Assembly: GCA_964354225.1 (NCBI GenBank)
Contig: CAYGZC010000329.1
Span: forward strand, 1-64,000
Direction: 5' to 3'
Source of the DNA: CAYGZC01 sp964354225
Lineage (GTDB): Bacteria > Bacteroidota > Ignavibacteria > UBA10030 > SZUA-254
Length of the DNA: 64,000 nucleotides
Shown here: positions 19,622 through 28,995 of the stretch, one piece after another
Layout: each line of letters starts with the position of its first letter
How positions within the stretch are numbered: the first letter of the stretch is position 1
The notes under the pieces: generated by a model
The model's database searches: none
The model's input: only the letters and a program-made list of their open reading frames with translations
Told to the model about the DNA's origin: nothing
Position numbers and translations under genes: made by a program

Positions 19622-19954
19622 TTAAATAAGACGCTTAGGTTTCCAATCCGTCCAGGTTCGATCTGGATTGAAGGGAAATTTGGGCATCGCATTATTTACA
19701 TCATTTATATCGAACCGTAGCGGCGAATCGATATTATTGGGACAACCTGTACTATAACAGCGGGATATATCTGCTACTCCATAATCCTTATAAGGGTGTA
19801 GTGGTTGCCCACAAAATCGACACGGCATAAGACCCGTGCGTCTAATAACTTCATCCTGTGTTGGTCCGTTATATTTGTCCAACATTTCTGGCCGCGGAAG
19901 TTCCTTTTGAATACCGCGTAAGGAAATCCGTTCTTCTCTACTTCTTTGTTTCAT
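19622..19954 (-). CDS. Zinc-ribbon protein in head module
   Basis: 110 residues with a four-cysteine motif: CRFCGQPLHP, then RCYSTGCPNN. Such zinc ribbons occur next to portal and terminase genes in phages, but the role here is unknown. It overlaps the end of the upstream 49-residue gene by 17 bases. Confidence 0.6.
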   Translation of the reverse strand: MKQRSREERISLRGIQKELPRPEMLDKYNGPTQDEVIRRTGLMPCRFCGQPLHPYKDYGVADISRCYSTGCPNNIDSPLRFDINDVNNAMPKFPFNPDRTWTDWKPKRLI

Positions 19955-20087
19955 GATATTTCTTCCACACTTCTTCTACAGTTTTATAAACTCCATCCGA
20001 AACTTCTTTCGCTTCATCCTCCGAAAGTCCCTTATCTTTTAAACGCTTACGCGCTTTTACTTTACAGTATATATCATTGCAGTTCAT
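19938..20087 (-). CDS. Small protein, head module (49 aa)
   Basis: Encodes 49 residues beginning MNCNDIYCKVKARKRLKDKG, with a C-x5-C start and an acidic/basic helix. The ATG overlaps the stop of the upstream gene as ATGA, and its 3' end overlaps the next gene, so it fits the compact operon and is likely real. No function recognised. Confidence 0.55.
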   Translation of the reverse strand: MNCNDIYCKVKARKRLKDKGLSEDEAKEVSDGVYKTVEEVWKKYHETKK

Positions 20088-20764
20088 CGTATATTCACTC
20101 CTAAATAATCCCCGAATTTTTCTTTAAAATTCTTCATGATATCGGGATAACACATATAAAACGATGTCATGAGAAAATCCCGACCCTGTATTTGCGTGAT
20201 ATCCTCATTATCAAAATATACGTGAGCCAGTTGCTTTACGCCGTTGGCATCCGTATAATAATCTCTTTTATCTGGACCTATACTATCAAGATCAATCCAA
20301 AAAAATCCTTGGGTAAATAGTTCCACATAGTTCCACTTATGGGAATCCCGACCCTCGCTTCCCATTGTTATAGATCCATTATATGTGCCCGTATCAGCCC
20401 AATACATTCTCCATATATCAACTGATCCATCTTTGAAGGTAAGAGTGTTGCCATTACTTGTCGCAAGACTGGCGATTCTCCCCTTGGCCTCATCATCACC
20501 ATCATATTCCCTCGGGACCGAGGCATTTCCGATACTATTAAGGTTGATGCTGCCATGTATGGCTGCTTGATAAAGAGCATCCTTATTAGTGTACATTTCT
20601 TTCATACTTTTATTAAAATCCTGTATGGAACCAGCTATCTTGAAGGTTATCAGGTGAAAAGAATCCTCGATGGCTTCATTATAGAGGGGTCGGGGATTTT
20701 TCATTACTTTGATGAGATCAGATAGGTTAGCTTTTTGCCCCTCTATTTTTAATTCCAGCGGCAC
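20084..20764 (-). CDS. Head morphogenesis-region protein, unknown
   Basis: 226 residues between portal and the small zinc proteins. Starts GTG inside the portal gene end (38-base overlap). Mixed helix/strand with DGSVDIWRMYWADTG and WNYVELFTQGFFWIDLD; no motif I can name. Position suggests a head-assembly or minor capsid protein. Confidence 0.6.
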   Translation of the reverse strand: MPLELKIEGQKANLSDLIKVMKNPRPLYNEAIEDSFHLITFKIAGSIQDFNKSMKEMYTNKDALYQAAIHGSINLNSIGNASVPREYDGDDEAKGRIASLATSNGNTLTFKDGSVDIWRMYWADTGTYNGSITMGSEGRDSHKWNYVELFTQGFFWIDLDSIGPDKRDYYTDANGVKQLAHVYFDNEDITQIQGRDFLMTSFYMCYPDIMKNFKEKFGDYLGVNIR

Positions 20765-22094
20765 TGGTAGTCGTTTCTCCCGGTTGTGATGGTGCTAACA
20801 TCGTAACCCGTTCTTTGTCGAGATGATTGACTTCTTCCGGTGTAAGATCCTTTTCCATGAGCCATGGAAAGATAGAACTGAATGCCCGGCGGATTTCTTT
20901 GGCGTCTGTGAAAACTCCAGATTTTGTAGCTATTTCCAGCGAACTAATGATTTGTGCCATTTGAGTGGTACGTAGTTCGGGCCAAGCGTAGGTAATATCC
21001 TCATCCTTTGAGGTTATCGGTAAATTTGAAATATAAAAGCGAGAAAGAGCCTGTTCTATTTTATCTCTAACTCCTTCATAAAATCGGGTTGTGGTTTCAT
21101 CAGGAAGTTCATTTCCCTTATAAACACCGGTAGATTCACGCACTGCGATGCTCGAAAACAATCCGAGCATAATTTCCTGATTCATAAGGTTATACATCGT
21201 AATAAAAATATCACCGTTGGCCTTTGGATCAATCATATCAACCTGTGTATTACCCGGAAATGCAGCTGTTCCGAAATTTTTGAGTTGGGAAAGCATAGCT
21301 GACACAGTTCCCAGCGCAGCGGTCATTTCCGGTTCGGAATTTGGATAACTGTTTTTGTCACCTACTTTGGCGATCATGTACGGCGCCCACATCTTTTCGG
21401 CAAATTTCCGCATGAATGCAACTATCCAGATTTTAAATATGATAAAATCGATAATCAGATGTACCGGTGGAACTTTGAAGAATGAAAGATACAGAACCAC
21501 CCGTGGGTCATCCGGTATTCGTACTTCGGTTTTCATGGTACCCATTTGTTTGAATTCATCGTTGAGAAAATCATCAGGCTTTTTAAAGTAATTGTAGGCA
21601 GTACGATGCTGTACAAATTTTCGCCAACCGTAGAAATTATCACATTCTTCCCGTAAAGTTTCTGGTGGCATACGCTGTAGATCAATGGCTTGAAAATTAC
21701 CCTCAAAATCTGGTACATTTTTCATAATTCGCCACACAGACATTCGATGCACTAAATTATCAATCCAAATATTTGTAATGTAATCTTCGATGGTTTCGCC
21801 CCTAACGTTGATTTTTTTATTAAAAGAACGTATTGTTTCCTGATCTTTCAGGTTTTTGCAGCTAACGGTAAATCCCCGCCCCATAAACGTATTAACAACC
21901 ATATAAGCGAACGTAGAGGCGATATTATCACTCCAAAATGCAGCTTCCGCGTTCTGTACATTGCGGGTAGCTCGTATCTTGAAGAGCTTCTGTAAATCCT
22001 TATCTATAAATTCGCTTTTAGTGAAATCCCATACGTTCGTTACTTGAGGAAGATTTTCTCTTCCGCCTTTCCATGCATAGTTTTTAAAGAACAA
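20727..22094 (-). CDS. Portal protein
   Basis: 455 residues directly after the large terminase, the universal position of the portal. Sequence features fit: an N-terminal AEAAFWSDNIASTFAYMVVN block, a central beta/helix region with MPPETLREE, and NQEIMLGLFSSIAVRESTGV with ATKSGVFTDAKEIRRAF late, as in many portals. The apparent start is TTG at 22094 inside the last codons of the terminase; no better ATG is near. Confidence 0.75.
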   Translation of the reverse strand: MFFKNYAWKGGRENLPQVTNVWDFTKSEFIDKDLQKLFKIRATRNVQNAEAAFWSDNIASTFAYMVVNTFMGRGFTVSCKNLKDQETIRSFNKKINVRGETIEDYITNIWIDNLVHRMSVWRIMKNVPDFEGNFQAIDLQRMPPETLREECDNFYGWRKFVQHRTAYNYFKKPDDFLNDEFKQMGTMKTEVRIPDDPRVVLYLSFFKVPPVHLIIDFIIFKIWIVAFMRKFAEKMWAPYMIAKVGDKNSYPNSEPEMTAALGTVSAMLSQLKNFGTAAFPGNTQVDMIDPKANGDIFITMYNLMNQEIMLGLFSSIAVRESTGVYKGNELPDETTTRFYEGVRDKIEQALSRFYISNLPITSKDEDITYAWPELRTTQMAQIISSLEIATKSGVFTDAKEIRRAFSSIFPWLMEKDLTPEEVNHLDKERVTMLAPSQPGETTTSAAGIKNRGAKS

Positions 22095-23784
22095 ATTGAT
22101 CAGCTTCTCCTAATATTGGTGTTGACATAAACCATGGTGTTTCTCGGGCAGCCCATGCAAGTAATGCGAGGGCTATAACCGTATCGTCATGTTCCCGTTG
22201 GGTACCATATTTTATGCGATTATTGGGTGTATATTCATAGGCAAACCTTATTAATTCTACCCAAGTAATATCAATGACCTCGTATTTATATCTTGGCATA
22301 AAAGATATTAAATGCCGTTGGAAAAGATTGCTGAGGTTATCTATGATGTCTAATTTAGATTGATAATCAATTACGAATCCGAGTTGATTGTTTTTGTTGG
22401 AAAAGATTTTCCCGCCTATTTTTCGGTTCTTGGTAAAATGACGGGTAATTTTTACACCTTTATCCGAATAAGATACATCAAGTCCCTCTGTTTGAATAGC
22501 AATTATGTCGTTATGGAGTTGTTCGGCAACAGGACTGCCCATACCTGTAGCGTCCACGATAACGATGTATGGACAATATAAGTCGATAATTCGCAACACA
22601 TAATAACAGATTTGGGTATATTCTAATCCCTCACCCGGATGTCTTTCTATATAATCAATATGAAGTACATTTTCTTCCATATGTCCAACCGAAATAACAG
22701 AAGCATCGTGTACCTTTCCTATATCAAAAGATACGATGTAGCGTTTTCCCGGTTTCGGATCAATAATGTTGACTTTATGGTAATCCACACATTCTTCGAT
22801 CATTTTCTCGGTGAAGACTCCAGAATTGTCGTCAGAGATTTCCGCGAGGATTTCCCGACGGGCGAGAGGTGTATTTCCACGACGGGCAATTTCAGCCTCA
22901 ATCTCTTCCCGAGTTTTGCCGGGCTGGTCCCAAGGATTGATACAGACTACCGCTATTTCGTTGCAAATATAGATAAATTCTTTATGTCCACATTGTTCAC
23001 AAGGCGGTAAATCGGGTATGAAGTATTTATCGAACTGTATTCCGTGATAACGGGTATCGGTAATATAATGTCGATCTTTACAGTGAGTGCAGACAATTTC
23101 CCGTTTTTCGAGTCCCATGTTCAAATATTCGATAAAACGCCCTTTTGCAGTTCGGGGTGTGCTTAACATGATAATAGAAGGTGTTCCCCAGCGTTTGTAG
23201 GCTCCTGCAGTACGGGTGGTAGGCATAGCTGCTCCATCGATGAGATCATCTTCAAAAAGAGCGGCTTCATCGATAATTAACCAGGTGAGGGATACTCCTA
23301 CAATAGTTTCGGATTTAGCAAAGGAACGAACGCTCGATCCATTAGCCAGTTCTATAATATCCGAGGTTTTTCGGATGATCATATTGGCGAAGGGAGAAGT
23401 TTCGAGGAAGAAGATAACCCGTTTCAGAAAATCCTTGGCTCGTCCTTCTGATGCCGACATGACTCCGATAGCGATATTACGGTAACGGACGGATAATGCA
23501 GCGGAAGCTGAAGCAGTACCTTCGGTTTTTCCAACCTGTCGTGGCCAGCACATAACCACTATTTCTGGTTTTCTCAAGGGTTTGATATCGGGATAGTTCA
23601 TGTCATACCCGAAATCGATATAATTATAAAGAAGAATCTGGGTGGAATGCGGGGTCCATTTTTTACCGCTGTTGGGATCGCCACGTATTACATCTTGGTC
23701 ATTCGGATCTTTGAAATAGGTGATAGTAAACGCAGCAGTGCTGGACATGGTAAGCATAATTTCTTCAGGGCTTATTTCTGACAT
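22084..23784 (-). CDS. terL: Terminase large subunit
   Basis: 566 residues; packages DNA into the head. N-terminal ATPase: Walker A CWPRQVGKTEG at about residue 79, Walker B WLIIDEAALFED at about 165, then SSPRT-like LSTPRTAKG coupling motif. A zinc-ribbon insert follows (CTHCKDRH ... CEQCGH). C-terminal RNase-H-like nuclease: VSFDIGKVHDASVISVGH and IVIVDATGMGSPV give the metal-binding acids. SD AGGTGAT. Overlaps the upstream gene by 20 bases and the portal by 11. Confidence 0.93.
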   Translation of the reverse strand: MSEISPEEIMLTMSSTAAFTITYFKDPNDQDVIRGDPNSGKKWTPHSTQILLYNYIDFGYDMNYPDIKPLRKPEIVVMCWPRQVGKTEGTASASAALSVRYRNIAIGVMSASEGRAKDFLKRVIFFLETSPFANMIIRKTSDIIELANGSSVRSFAKSETIVGVSLTWLIIDEAALFEDDLIDGAAMPTTRTAGAYKRWGTPSIIMLSTPRTAKGRFIEYLNMGLEKREIVCTHCKDRHYITDTRYHGIQFDKYFIPDLPPCEQCGHKEFIYICNEIAVVCINPWDQPGKTREEIEAEIARRGNTPLARREILAEISDDNSGVFTEKMIEECVDYHKVNIIDPKPGKRYIVSFDIGKVHDASVISVGHMEENVLHIDYIERHPGEGLEYTQICYYVLRIIDLYCPYIVIVDATGMGSPVAEQLHNDIIAIQTEGLDVSYSDKGVKITRHFTKNRKIGGKIFSNKNNQLGFVIDYQSKLDIIDNLSNLFQRHLISFMPRYKYEVIDITWVELIRFAYEYTPNNRIKYGTQREHDDTVIALALLAWAARETPWFMSTPILGEADQFVL

Positions 23785-24169
23785 CAGGTATCACCTTGCC
23801 TTCTGCGGCTACGTATCTAACATATTGTTCCTGAAGATCCTTTGGAATGGTTTTTGATCGTAAAAAGAGATCAACAAGTTGAATTTTCTGATCAGTTGTC
23901 TTTTGTTGGTGACCCACGGTAAGTTTGGCGATATCGACCAGGACTTTTCGGGTTTCGGATACCCACCATTTAAGATCGGGATGATCAATAACGGTAATCT
24001 GTTCTGTGCCATCTGCACCCGCGGTTCGTATAACTCTGGTTTGTTGAGAGAGTTGTTCGACTTTTTGAAGGAGTTTGATGGCAAACTTTGAGAGTTCCGT
24101 TGCAGCAGCAAGTGGAACGGTAAGATCCGCTTGATCTGGTATAATAACGGCAAAGATTTTTTCCGACAT
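23765..24169 (-). CDS. Putative terminase small subunit
   Basis: 134 residues, helical, first gene of the virion operon and directly before the large terminase (20-base overlap), where the small terminase normally sits. The central WWVSETRKVLVDIAKLTVGH and the C-terminal helix fit a DNA-recognition/oligomerisation protein. A TATA box lies about 40 bases upstream. Named by position. Confidence 0.6.
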   Translation of the reverse strand: MSEKIFAVIIPDQADLTVPLAAATELSKFAIKLLQKVEQLSQQTRVIRTAGADGTEQITVIDHPDLKWWVSETRKVLVDIAKLTVGHQQKTTDQKIQLVDLFLRSKTIPKDLQEQYVRYVAAEGKVIPDVRNKP

Positions 24170-24186
24170 AGAATATACGTGCTATA

Positions 24187-24225
24187 TTGGATGTCGGATT
24201 ATTAAACCTTTATAAATCTTCACTT
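24187..24225 (-). promoter_or_regulatory. Archaeal TATA promoter of the virion operon
   Basis: TTTATAAA at 24209-24216, about 40 bases before the ATG at 24169. With the usual 24-27-base spacing, transcription would start near 24187, leaving a short leader. It is the only clear TATA box before the minus-strand genes, so the whole 24-kb operon may depend on it. Confidence 0.55.
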
Positions 24226-24253
24226 TTTCCATGAAAAAAGAAAAGGGTAAGGG

Positions 24254-24356
24254 TTTATAAAAAAGTCAAACAGATAAGAGAAAACTGTCGGAAATGATTT
24301 TAACCGTTAAGTGATCGTACCAGAAAGTGAGTATATAAAGCGATTTGCTTTATAAA
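24254..24356 (+). promoter_or_regulatory. Cluster of plus-strand TATA boxes
   Basis: Three archaeal TATA-like elements: TTTATAAA at 24254-24261, GTATATAAAG at 24331-24340 and TTTATAAAGG near 24349. The second and third would start transcripts around 24360-24385, ahead of the candidate RNA described next. Confidence 0.45.
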
Positions 24357-24357
24357 G

Positions 24358-24492
24358 GCCCCCGCGGTGCATATTGGTGTGGACAGAGCAATTATCGGTC
24401 AAGCCCGATTAAATGTTTTGCGTTATTTCATGAATAAACTGCTAACTCGGAGTTGGTGGTGTGGGTGTGGACAACACCCCACAAAAGTTTTT
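24358..24492 (+). ncRNA. Candidate structured RNA in control region
   Basis: GC-rich island in an AT-rich intergenic region. Hairpins visible: ATCGG/CCGAT around 24398-24414 and GTGGGTGT/ACACCCCAC around 24467-24484. The latter is followed by AAAAGTTTTT, like a terminator. TATA boxes lie just upstream. No ORF of note. Could be a regulatory RNA; unproven. Confidence 0.35.
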
Positions 24493-24496
24493 ACAA

Positions 24497-24554
24497 TTAT
24501 AGCTAAAACGTAATGATTATGTATATATATATACTTATTACGTTTTAGCTATAA
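24497..24554. repeat. 18-bp perfect inverted repeat
   Basis: Arm TTATAGCTAAAACGTAAT at 24497-24514 and its exact complement at 24537-24554, separated by a 22-base spacer that is mostly alternating TA. Lies in the divergent region between the late minus-strand and early plus-strand operons. Candidate replication origin element, operator or large cruciform. Confidence 0.7.
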
Positions 24555-24833
24555 GTCCGGCGCAATGCGACGCGTCGTGCCTTTAAACTTGAAAAAATGG
24601 AACATCTTTGATAATATATAAAGAAGGGTTGTTTCATGAAATAACTATTGTGAGTTTTTACTTTGTGTCTCATGACTCACAGGGGGGGGTTACGCACTCT
24701 ATCTGCTGTAAAAAAATCGCTAGGGGGGGGTATCATCAAATCTATTGTCCAGTTTATAGTATATCTATTATAGAATCAATTAGATTAGTTAATAGAGAAG
24801 GGAAAAGATAGGATAGGATATAATGATATATCA
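24555..24833. other. Intergenic region with two G8 tracts
   Basis: Contains the short palindrome GACGCGTC, two runs of eight G at 24682-24689 and 24723-24730, about 41 bases apart, and a 20-base stretch (TTTCATGAAATAACTATTGT, 24632-24651) that recurs exactly at 48474. No convincing gene. G-strings beside AT-rich inverted repeats recall archaeal origin recognition boxes, but no full ORB motif was found. Confidence 0.45.
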
Positions 24834-24878
24834 GTGACTATTTATAGTTGTGCTAAATCTAATCAAATAGATAGTTTT

Positions 24879-25490
24879 ATGCCATCAAAAACTTCTATAA
24901 TTCTGAATTCTCATAAATGGGAATTCCCTATTTTGAAAGAAGTCATACTTTCACTGATAGATAGTCATGTTGAGCACGCTATTCAATTTAATGCTAGTTC
25001 GAGACTATGCTATCATTTTGTTGGTACAGAAACTGCTGTATATTCCCCTCTTATTTGTAATGAAGGATTTACAATTCATAATCACCCCAAGCCCGCAGCT
25101 TGGTCAAATGAAGAGTATGAAGAATTGGGGTGGAGGCATAGCGCTAATGATATGAATATTATAGTTCATCACCACGTAACTTCAATTATAGTAACCAAAT
25201 TATCGATTTCAGTGGTGGGAATTAGACAAATTTTCGAAAATGGAAATATGGATTACTCTGGCTATATTTTTAAGTATAATGAAGAAGATTTAGTCAAATT
25301 TGAATTCGCGATGAAAAATCGATTCGGATTTCAACTTGTGAATCAGAAATTGAGCGCAGTACGCGTAGTTGACACACTTTTAGACTTTCATCATATTTAT
25401 TTAGCGAATAATGTAATCTCTTCAAGCTCGCTGAAGGCTTGCGAGCGGCATATTGAAGAATCTAATGAAATAGCCAAGGGGGAGGTGTAA
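24879..25490 (+). CDS. JAMM/MPN-like protein
   Basis: 203 residues from the ATG at 24879, which follows TTTT; a GTG at 24834 would add 15. Contains IHNHPKPAAWS and, 20 residues on, HSANDM, that is H-x-H-P...S-x-x-D, the core metal-binding motif of JAMM/MPN+ proteases. The upstream catalytic Glu is not certain. JAMM proteins remove ubiquitin-like modifiers or act in DNA repair (RadC-like). First gene of the plus-strand region; next gene follows with SD GGGAGGTG. Confidence 0.5.
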   Translation: MPSKTSIILNSHKWEFPILKEVILSLIDSHVEHAIQFNASSRLCYHFVGTETAVYSPLICNEGFTIHNHPKPAAWSNEEYEELGWRHSANDMNIIVHHHVTSIIVTKLSISVVGIRQIFENGNMDYSGYIFKYNEEDLVKFEFAMKNRFGFQLVNQKLSAVRVVDTLLDFHHIYLANNVISSSSLKACERHIEESNEIAKGEV

Positions 25491-25495
25491 AAACT

Positions 25496-25732
25496 ATGCC
25501 CGAAAATCATAACAATCACGACTGCGTTGATGAATTGACTAATTCGATAATCGAGAACGCGAAATTTATCGCAAAAAATTGGAAAAAATTTGATTTAAGT
25601 TGCGATAAAATTAAGCGCTTAACTAACGTATCGAATGAAATTTCATTACGCGATATCGAAACAGCAATAGCGTATATTGCTGATTTTGTAAATCAGAATA
25701 GAGATTCTCTTTCTGACTGGATGTGGTACTAG
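25496..25732 (+). CDS. Small helical protein, LSC-KIK-LT family copy 1
   Basis: 78 residues. Contains KNWKKFDLSCDKIKRLT, which matches KLWKHHKLSCEKIKNLT in the protein at 30589, so these are paralogues. The remainder is helical. Strong SD GGGAGGTG 8 bases before the ATG. Function unknown. Confidence 0.6.
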   Translation: MPENHNNHDCVDELTNSIIENAKFIAKNWKKFDLSCDKIKRLTNVSNEISLRDIETAIAYIADFVNQNRDSLSDWMWY

Positions 25733-26185
25733 AGTTTTAATCTTTTTTTATTATTGAATTTTTTTTGCTTCATTTTGAAAGAAAGGGTACCGCGCAGAAT
25801 TGAGACAATTAAATTCTGCCAGTTTTTAATTTGGGTGAAATTTTGCGCTAGTATATGATTGTTGCGTTAATAGATTTACCAGAAAAGCCAAAAACTCAAT
25901 TTTTATAGAAAATAGCTAGCATATAACTCATTATAACTCAAAAAATGCTTGTATTAACCAGTTTTATTTTTCCTCGATTATAACGCGTTAAAATAGCCAG
26001 TCAAAAAGATGAAAAATCAATTATTTTTACCCAATTAGCTCGTAAATTACTCAAAAATTACTCAAAATACTTATTTGGGTAATAAATAAAAATTAAAAAA
26101 GCAAAAAAGCATTATTGAGATTAACTATTTAAGCTAGAAGAGTCAATTATATATTGTAATTAAGTTAATTAGCTTAATTATAAAA
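25733..26185. other. AT-rich intergenic region, no gene seen
   Basis: About 450 bases, very AT-rich. Repeated short words ATAACTCA (near 25924 and 25933) and TTACTCAAAA (near 26047 and 26057). An inverted repeat TAATTAAG/CTTAATTA lies at about 26157-26180, just before the next gene. GCTAGCATATAA near 25916 resembles the repeat found at 28822. Probably promoter and regulatory DNA. Confidence 0.4.
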
Positions 26186-28720
26186 ATGGGATTAATTATG
26201 AGACCGAATCAAAGCGTGCGCTCAATAATGAATCTAAAGAATCAACGAGCAAGCACGAACTTGAAGCTTTCATTAGTCGTAAATCGATTAATGAAAGAAA
26301 CTTCATGCACAGTCGAGGAAATTAGAGATTTTCAAGCTTTAACGACAAATACCTCGACTATTGCCTTTTTGAATCGAATGTTAGCTAGTACAAGCGAAAA
26401 GCATGTACTGGCTTATTTGAAATCAATTTCTGGAAAGAAGATTAAGCAGAAATCGATTTTAAAGCCCTCTATAATCAAAGAATCGACTTCTTTCAAAGAT
26501 AAATCTCTATTGCTTTTTAAGCTGATTTCTCAGTTTAGAGAGCAACTAGTCGCTGATTCTTCAAATGCAAGTATCTATATTGATGAAATTAGAATTTTAG
26601 AGTCAAAATTGCATATATTTGACTCTATCAGATTAGAGAATAATCTTCTCAATAAATACGCGCACAATAATAGCACGTTCATACTTGAAGAGCCAATATT
26701 CGAGAGTACACCAGATATAGATAAATCCATCTTTCTTAAAGAGGGAGGAACTGCTTATACTGCTATATTGAGTCGAAACCCCGAACTTGAGCTTGCAGAC
26801 TTCATTAAAGTGAATCGAAACTTGTTATCCTTTTCGATTTTATATAATGAGCGCAAAATTAGTAATGTAACAAATGAAAAGATTAATTTCTTTGATAAGT
26901 TAGCTATTTGCGACTTTACAGCTGCCTCTTTTCATGAAAAACGCGGAAAAGTCAAAAATCTAATTTCGCAAAATAGAATACTCTGTCAAATTGCTCGATT
27001 AGAAGAAAATGAAAAAGAGCCATCTTTCACTTCAAGATATCTCGAAATCAAAGAAGGTAAATGCTTTTATCGCGTACAAATGAGTCGATTATCTTATCTA
27101 TTGTTAAAATCATATGTACATGATTCAAGTACAACAGATTTTGACTTTTATCTTCAAAGATTAGAGAAATTGAATGCTAGTTCGTGCTATGAAGAATTCT
27201 ATCATTACATTAACAAAATGCATTTACAAGCTGAATTTAATTCGCGTTATATAATTGAATATCAGTCTAAAAGTCACGCGATAAATGAGTTTCAGAAAGA
27301 GGAATCTATTCTGTTAGGTACCGCGCTAAATGGTACTAAAGAATCTCTTATCGCAGACACAATTTTCGCTTATAAGTCGAAACAGATAAATTTAGAAGAG
27401 GTTAGCGAAAAGTTGGATTATATCGATTCATTAGATAAAAGAGCGCAATATTTCAGCTCTTTACGCAATTACTATAAAATCGATTATCATTCTAACTATT
27501 ATCTATACAATATTCGCACGAATGTACCCTTGAGGATATTAGATTTGTTAAGTATCCATTATAATCTAGTATCCCTAAAAGGATACCAAAAACCAAGTTT
27601 CAGCGAGGTAAATCTTCATTCAAAGCTGAATTCAAACGCGTTAGGCTTTAATGCAATCGAACGGAACAAGTGGCTTAATGGGAGCTTTACAATCGATTAT
27701 CTATTGCAACGAATTTATAATTGCAAGTCCCGTATGAATGATTACATTAATCGATGTAAATCCCTAAAAATCGAGGTAAATGAGGAATTAGTCGATTATT
27801 ACAAACATATAGCCAATAGAAGAATCAGAAAGTACCAAGTTCCTTTAAAGCAGCTCAAATCTTCTATTCCCGCTCCTAGCGAATTTAGCAAGTACAAGGG
27901 CGATATAAATAACCTTGTACGCACTTGGAACAAGCAAATATCTCAATTAAATTGTGCTCCATTTTATTCCTTTAAAACTGAGAAGCAATTTAATAAAATC
28001 AGCGTTGATAGTAATGGGAATTCTCTTTACGGAAAGCGCAACGAGGAATTGAAGCATATACCCGCTGATATGAGGGAAAAGTGCCGCTTATATGCCAGTG
28101 GCAAAAATTCGTTAGGAAAAGGCGCTCTAACGAAATACGCGTTATATATTCACGCGAAACATGAATTGTTAACACAATTTGAAGAAAAAGGTTATTTCAG
28201 CAATAAAAATGATTCTAAATTATTCAAATTGTATCTAAAAGCAGCTCATAGCATTTTCAGCGTTAATTTGAGCGACTTAGCAAAAATGGGATTAATCGAT
28301 TATAGCTATTCGCTATTTCGATTCAGTAAATTGACTAAAACGCAACAAGAAAAAATCGATAAAATCCTTGAAGCATTAGCATTTGACAACCGTGTAATGA
28401 TTCAAACTGTCAATTGGAAAAAATTCAATAGGCAAGATATAGAATATAATTACACAGTTGCGTTGGATAAGGAATTCCAGAAAGCATTTACCTTCATTTT
28501 TAAAAATAATCCTTATTTACGCGCAAAAAAATCAGACTTAAAAAGAAGATTCAGTGCGCTCCAATCAACGAATGATTTATTACGAGGTGTAAAAGGATTC
28601 AAGTACGTATCTCATTTTGATGAAAAGAGCGAAACATTCGTTTGTGTACCATTTTACATGAAGAAGTTCCTATTTTCGAAACAATATAGGTTATGGCATA
28701 TTGAAAATATGCTTTCTTAA
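26186..28720 (+). CDS. Large protein of unknown function (844 aa)
   Basis: Longest gene in the window. Hydrophilic, basic and helical, rich in S, K, N and Y, no membrane segment, no P-loop and no cysteine cluster. A better conserved-looking C-terminal third includes KHIPADMREKCRLYASGKNS followed by LGKGALTKYALYIHAK. A second in-frame ATG lies four codons in (MRPNQSV); neither has an SD. Its position by the control region and single-gene transcription suggest an early function such as replication or host takeover, but no family is recognised. Confidence 0.6.
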   Translation: MGLIMRPNQSVRSIMNLKNQRASTNLKLSLVVNRLMKETSCTVEEIRDFQALTTNTSTIAFLNRMLASTSEKHVLAYLKSISGKKIKQKSILKPSIIKESTSFKDKSLLLFKLISQFREQLVADSSNASIYIDEIRILESKLHIFDSIRLENNLLNKYAHNNSTFILEEPIFESTPDIDKSIFLKEGGTAYTAILSRNPELELADFIKVNRNLLSFSILYNERKISNVTNEKINFFDKLAICDFTAASFHEKRGKVKNLISQNRILCQIARLEENEKEPSFTSRYLEIKEGKCFYRVQMSRLSYLLLKSYVHDSSTTDFDFYLQRLEKLNASSCYEEFYHYINKMHLQAEFNSRYIIEYQSKSHAINEFQKEESILLGTALNGTKESLIADTIFAYKSKQINLEEVSEKLDYIDSLDKRAQYFSSLRNYYKIDYHSNYYLYNIRTNVPLRILDLLSIHYNLVSLKGYQKPSFSEVNLHSKLNSNALGFNAIERNKWLNGSFTIDYLLQRIYNCKSRMNDYINRCKSLKIEVNEELVDYYKHIANRRIRKYQVPLKQLKSSIPAPSEFSKYKGDINNLVRTWNKQISQLNCAPFYSFKTEKQFNKISVDSNGNSLYGKRNEELKHIPADMREKCRLYASGKNSLGKGALTKYALYIHAKHELLTQFEEKGYFSNKNDSKLFKLYLKAAHSIFSVNLSDLAKMGLIDYSYSLFRFSKLTKTQQEKIDKILEALAFDNRVMIQTVNWKKFNRQDIEYNYTVALDKEFQKAFTFIFKNNPYLRAKKSDLKRRFSALQSTNDLLRGVKGFKYVSHFDEKSETFVCVPFYMKKFLFSKQYRLWHIENMLS

Positions 28721-28821
28721 GCCTTTTTTTCTCTATCTTTTAAAGAAGAATCGATAAGATTCGAATCTATAATCCACTTTCATTATATCTTTCTCATATC
28801 TCTTTGAAAAGCCCTTATTGC

Positions 28822-28995
28822 GAAACCCTAGCTAGCTATATAGTATGAAAATATGTAAAAAATATTCGGTTACTAATTTACATCAAATCTATCAAAGAAG
28901 AATCGAGGTACTTTTCAAGTTTCATCCAATTTTACCGAATATTCTTAATATTCAATTGAAAGGGCTTAGTTATGAAACCCTAGCTAGCTATATAG
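28822..28995. repeat. 22-bp direct repeat flanking a small ORF
   Basis: GAAACCCTAGCTAGCTATATAG occurs at 28822-28843 and exactly again at 28974-28995. Just inside or beside the copies are AAGCCCTT and AAGGGCTT, an inverted pair. The repeated unit contains the palindrome TAGCTA and a TATA-like end. Confidence 0.7.

Noticed and set aside
24682..24730. G8 tracts as sequencing artefacts
   Set aside because: Cannot be excluded from sequence alone, but two similar tracts in a control region are more simply read as real; kept only as part of the origin hypothesis.
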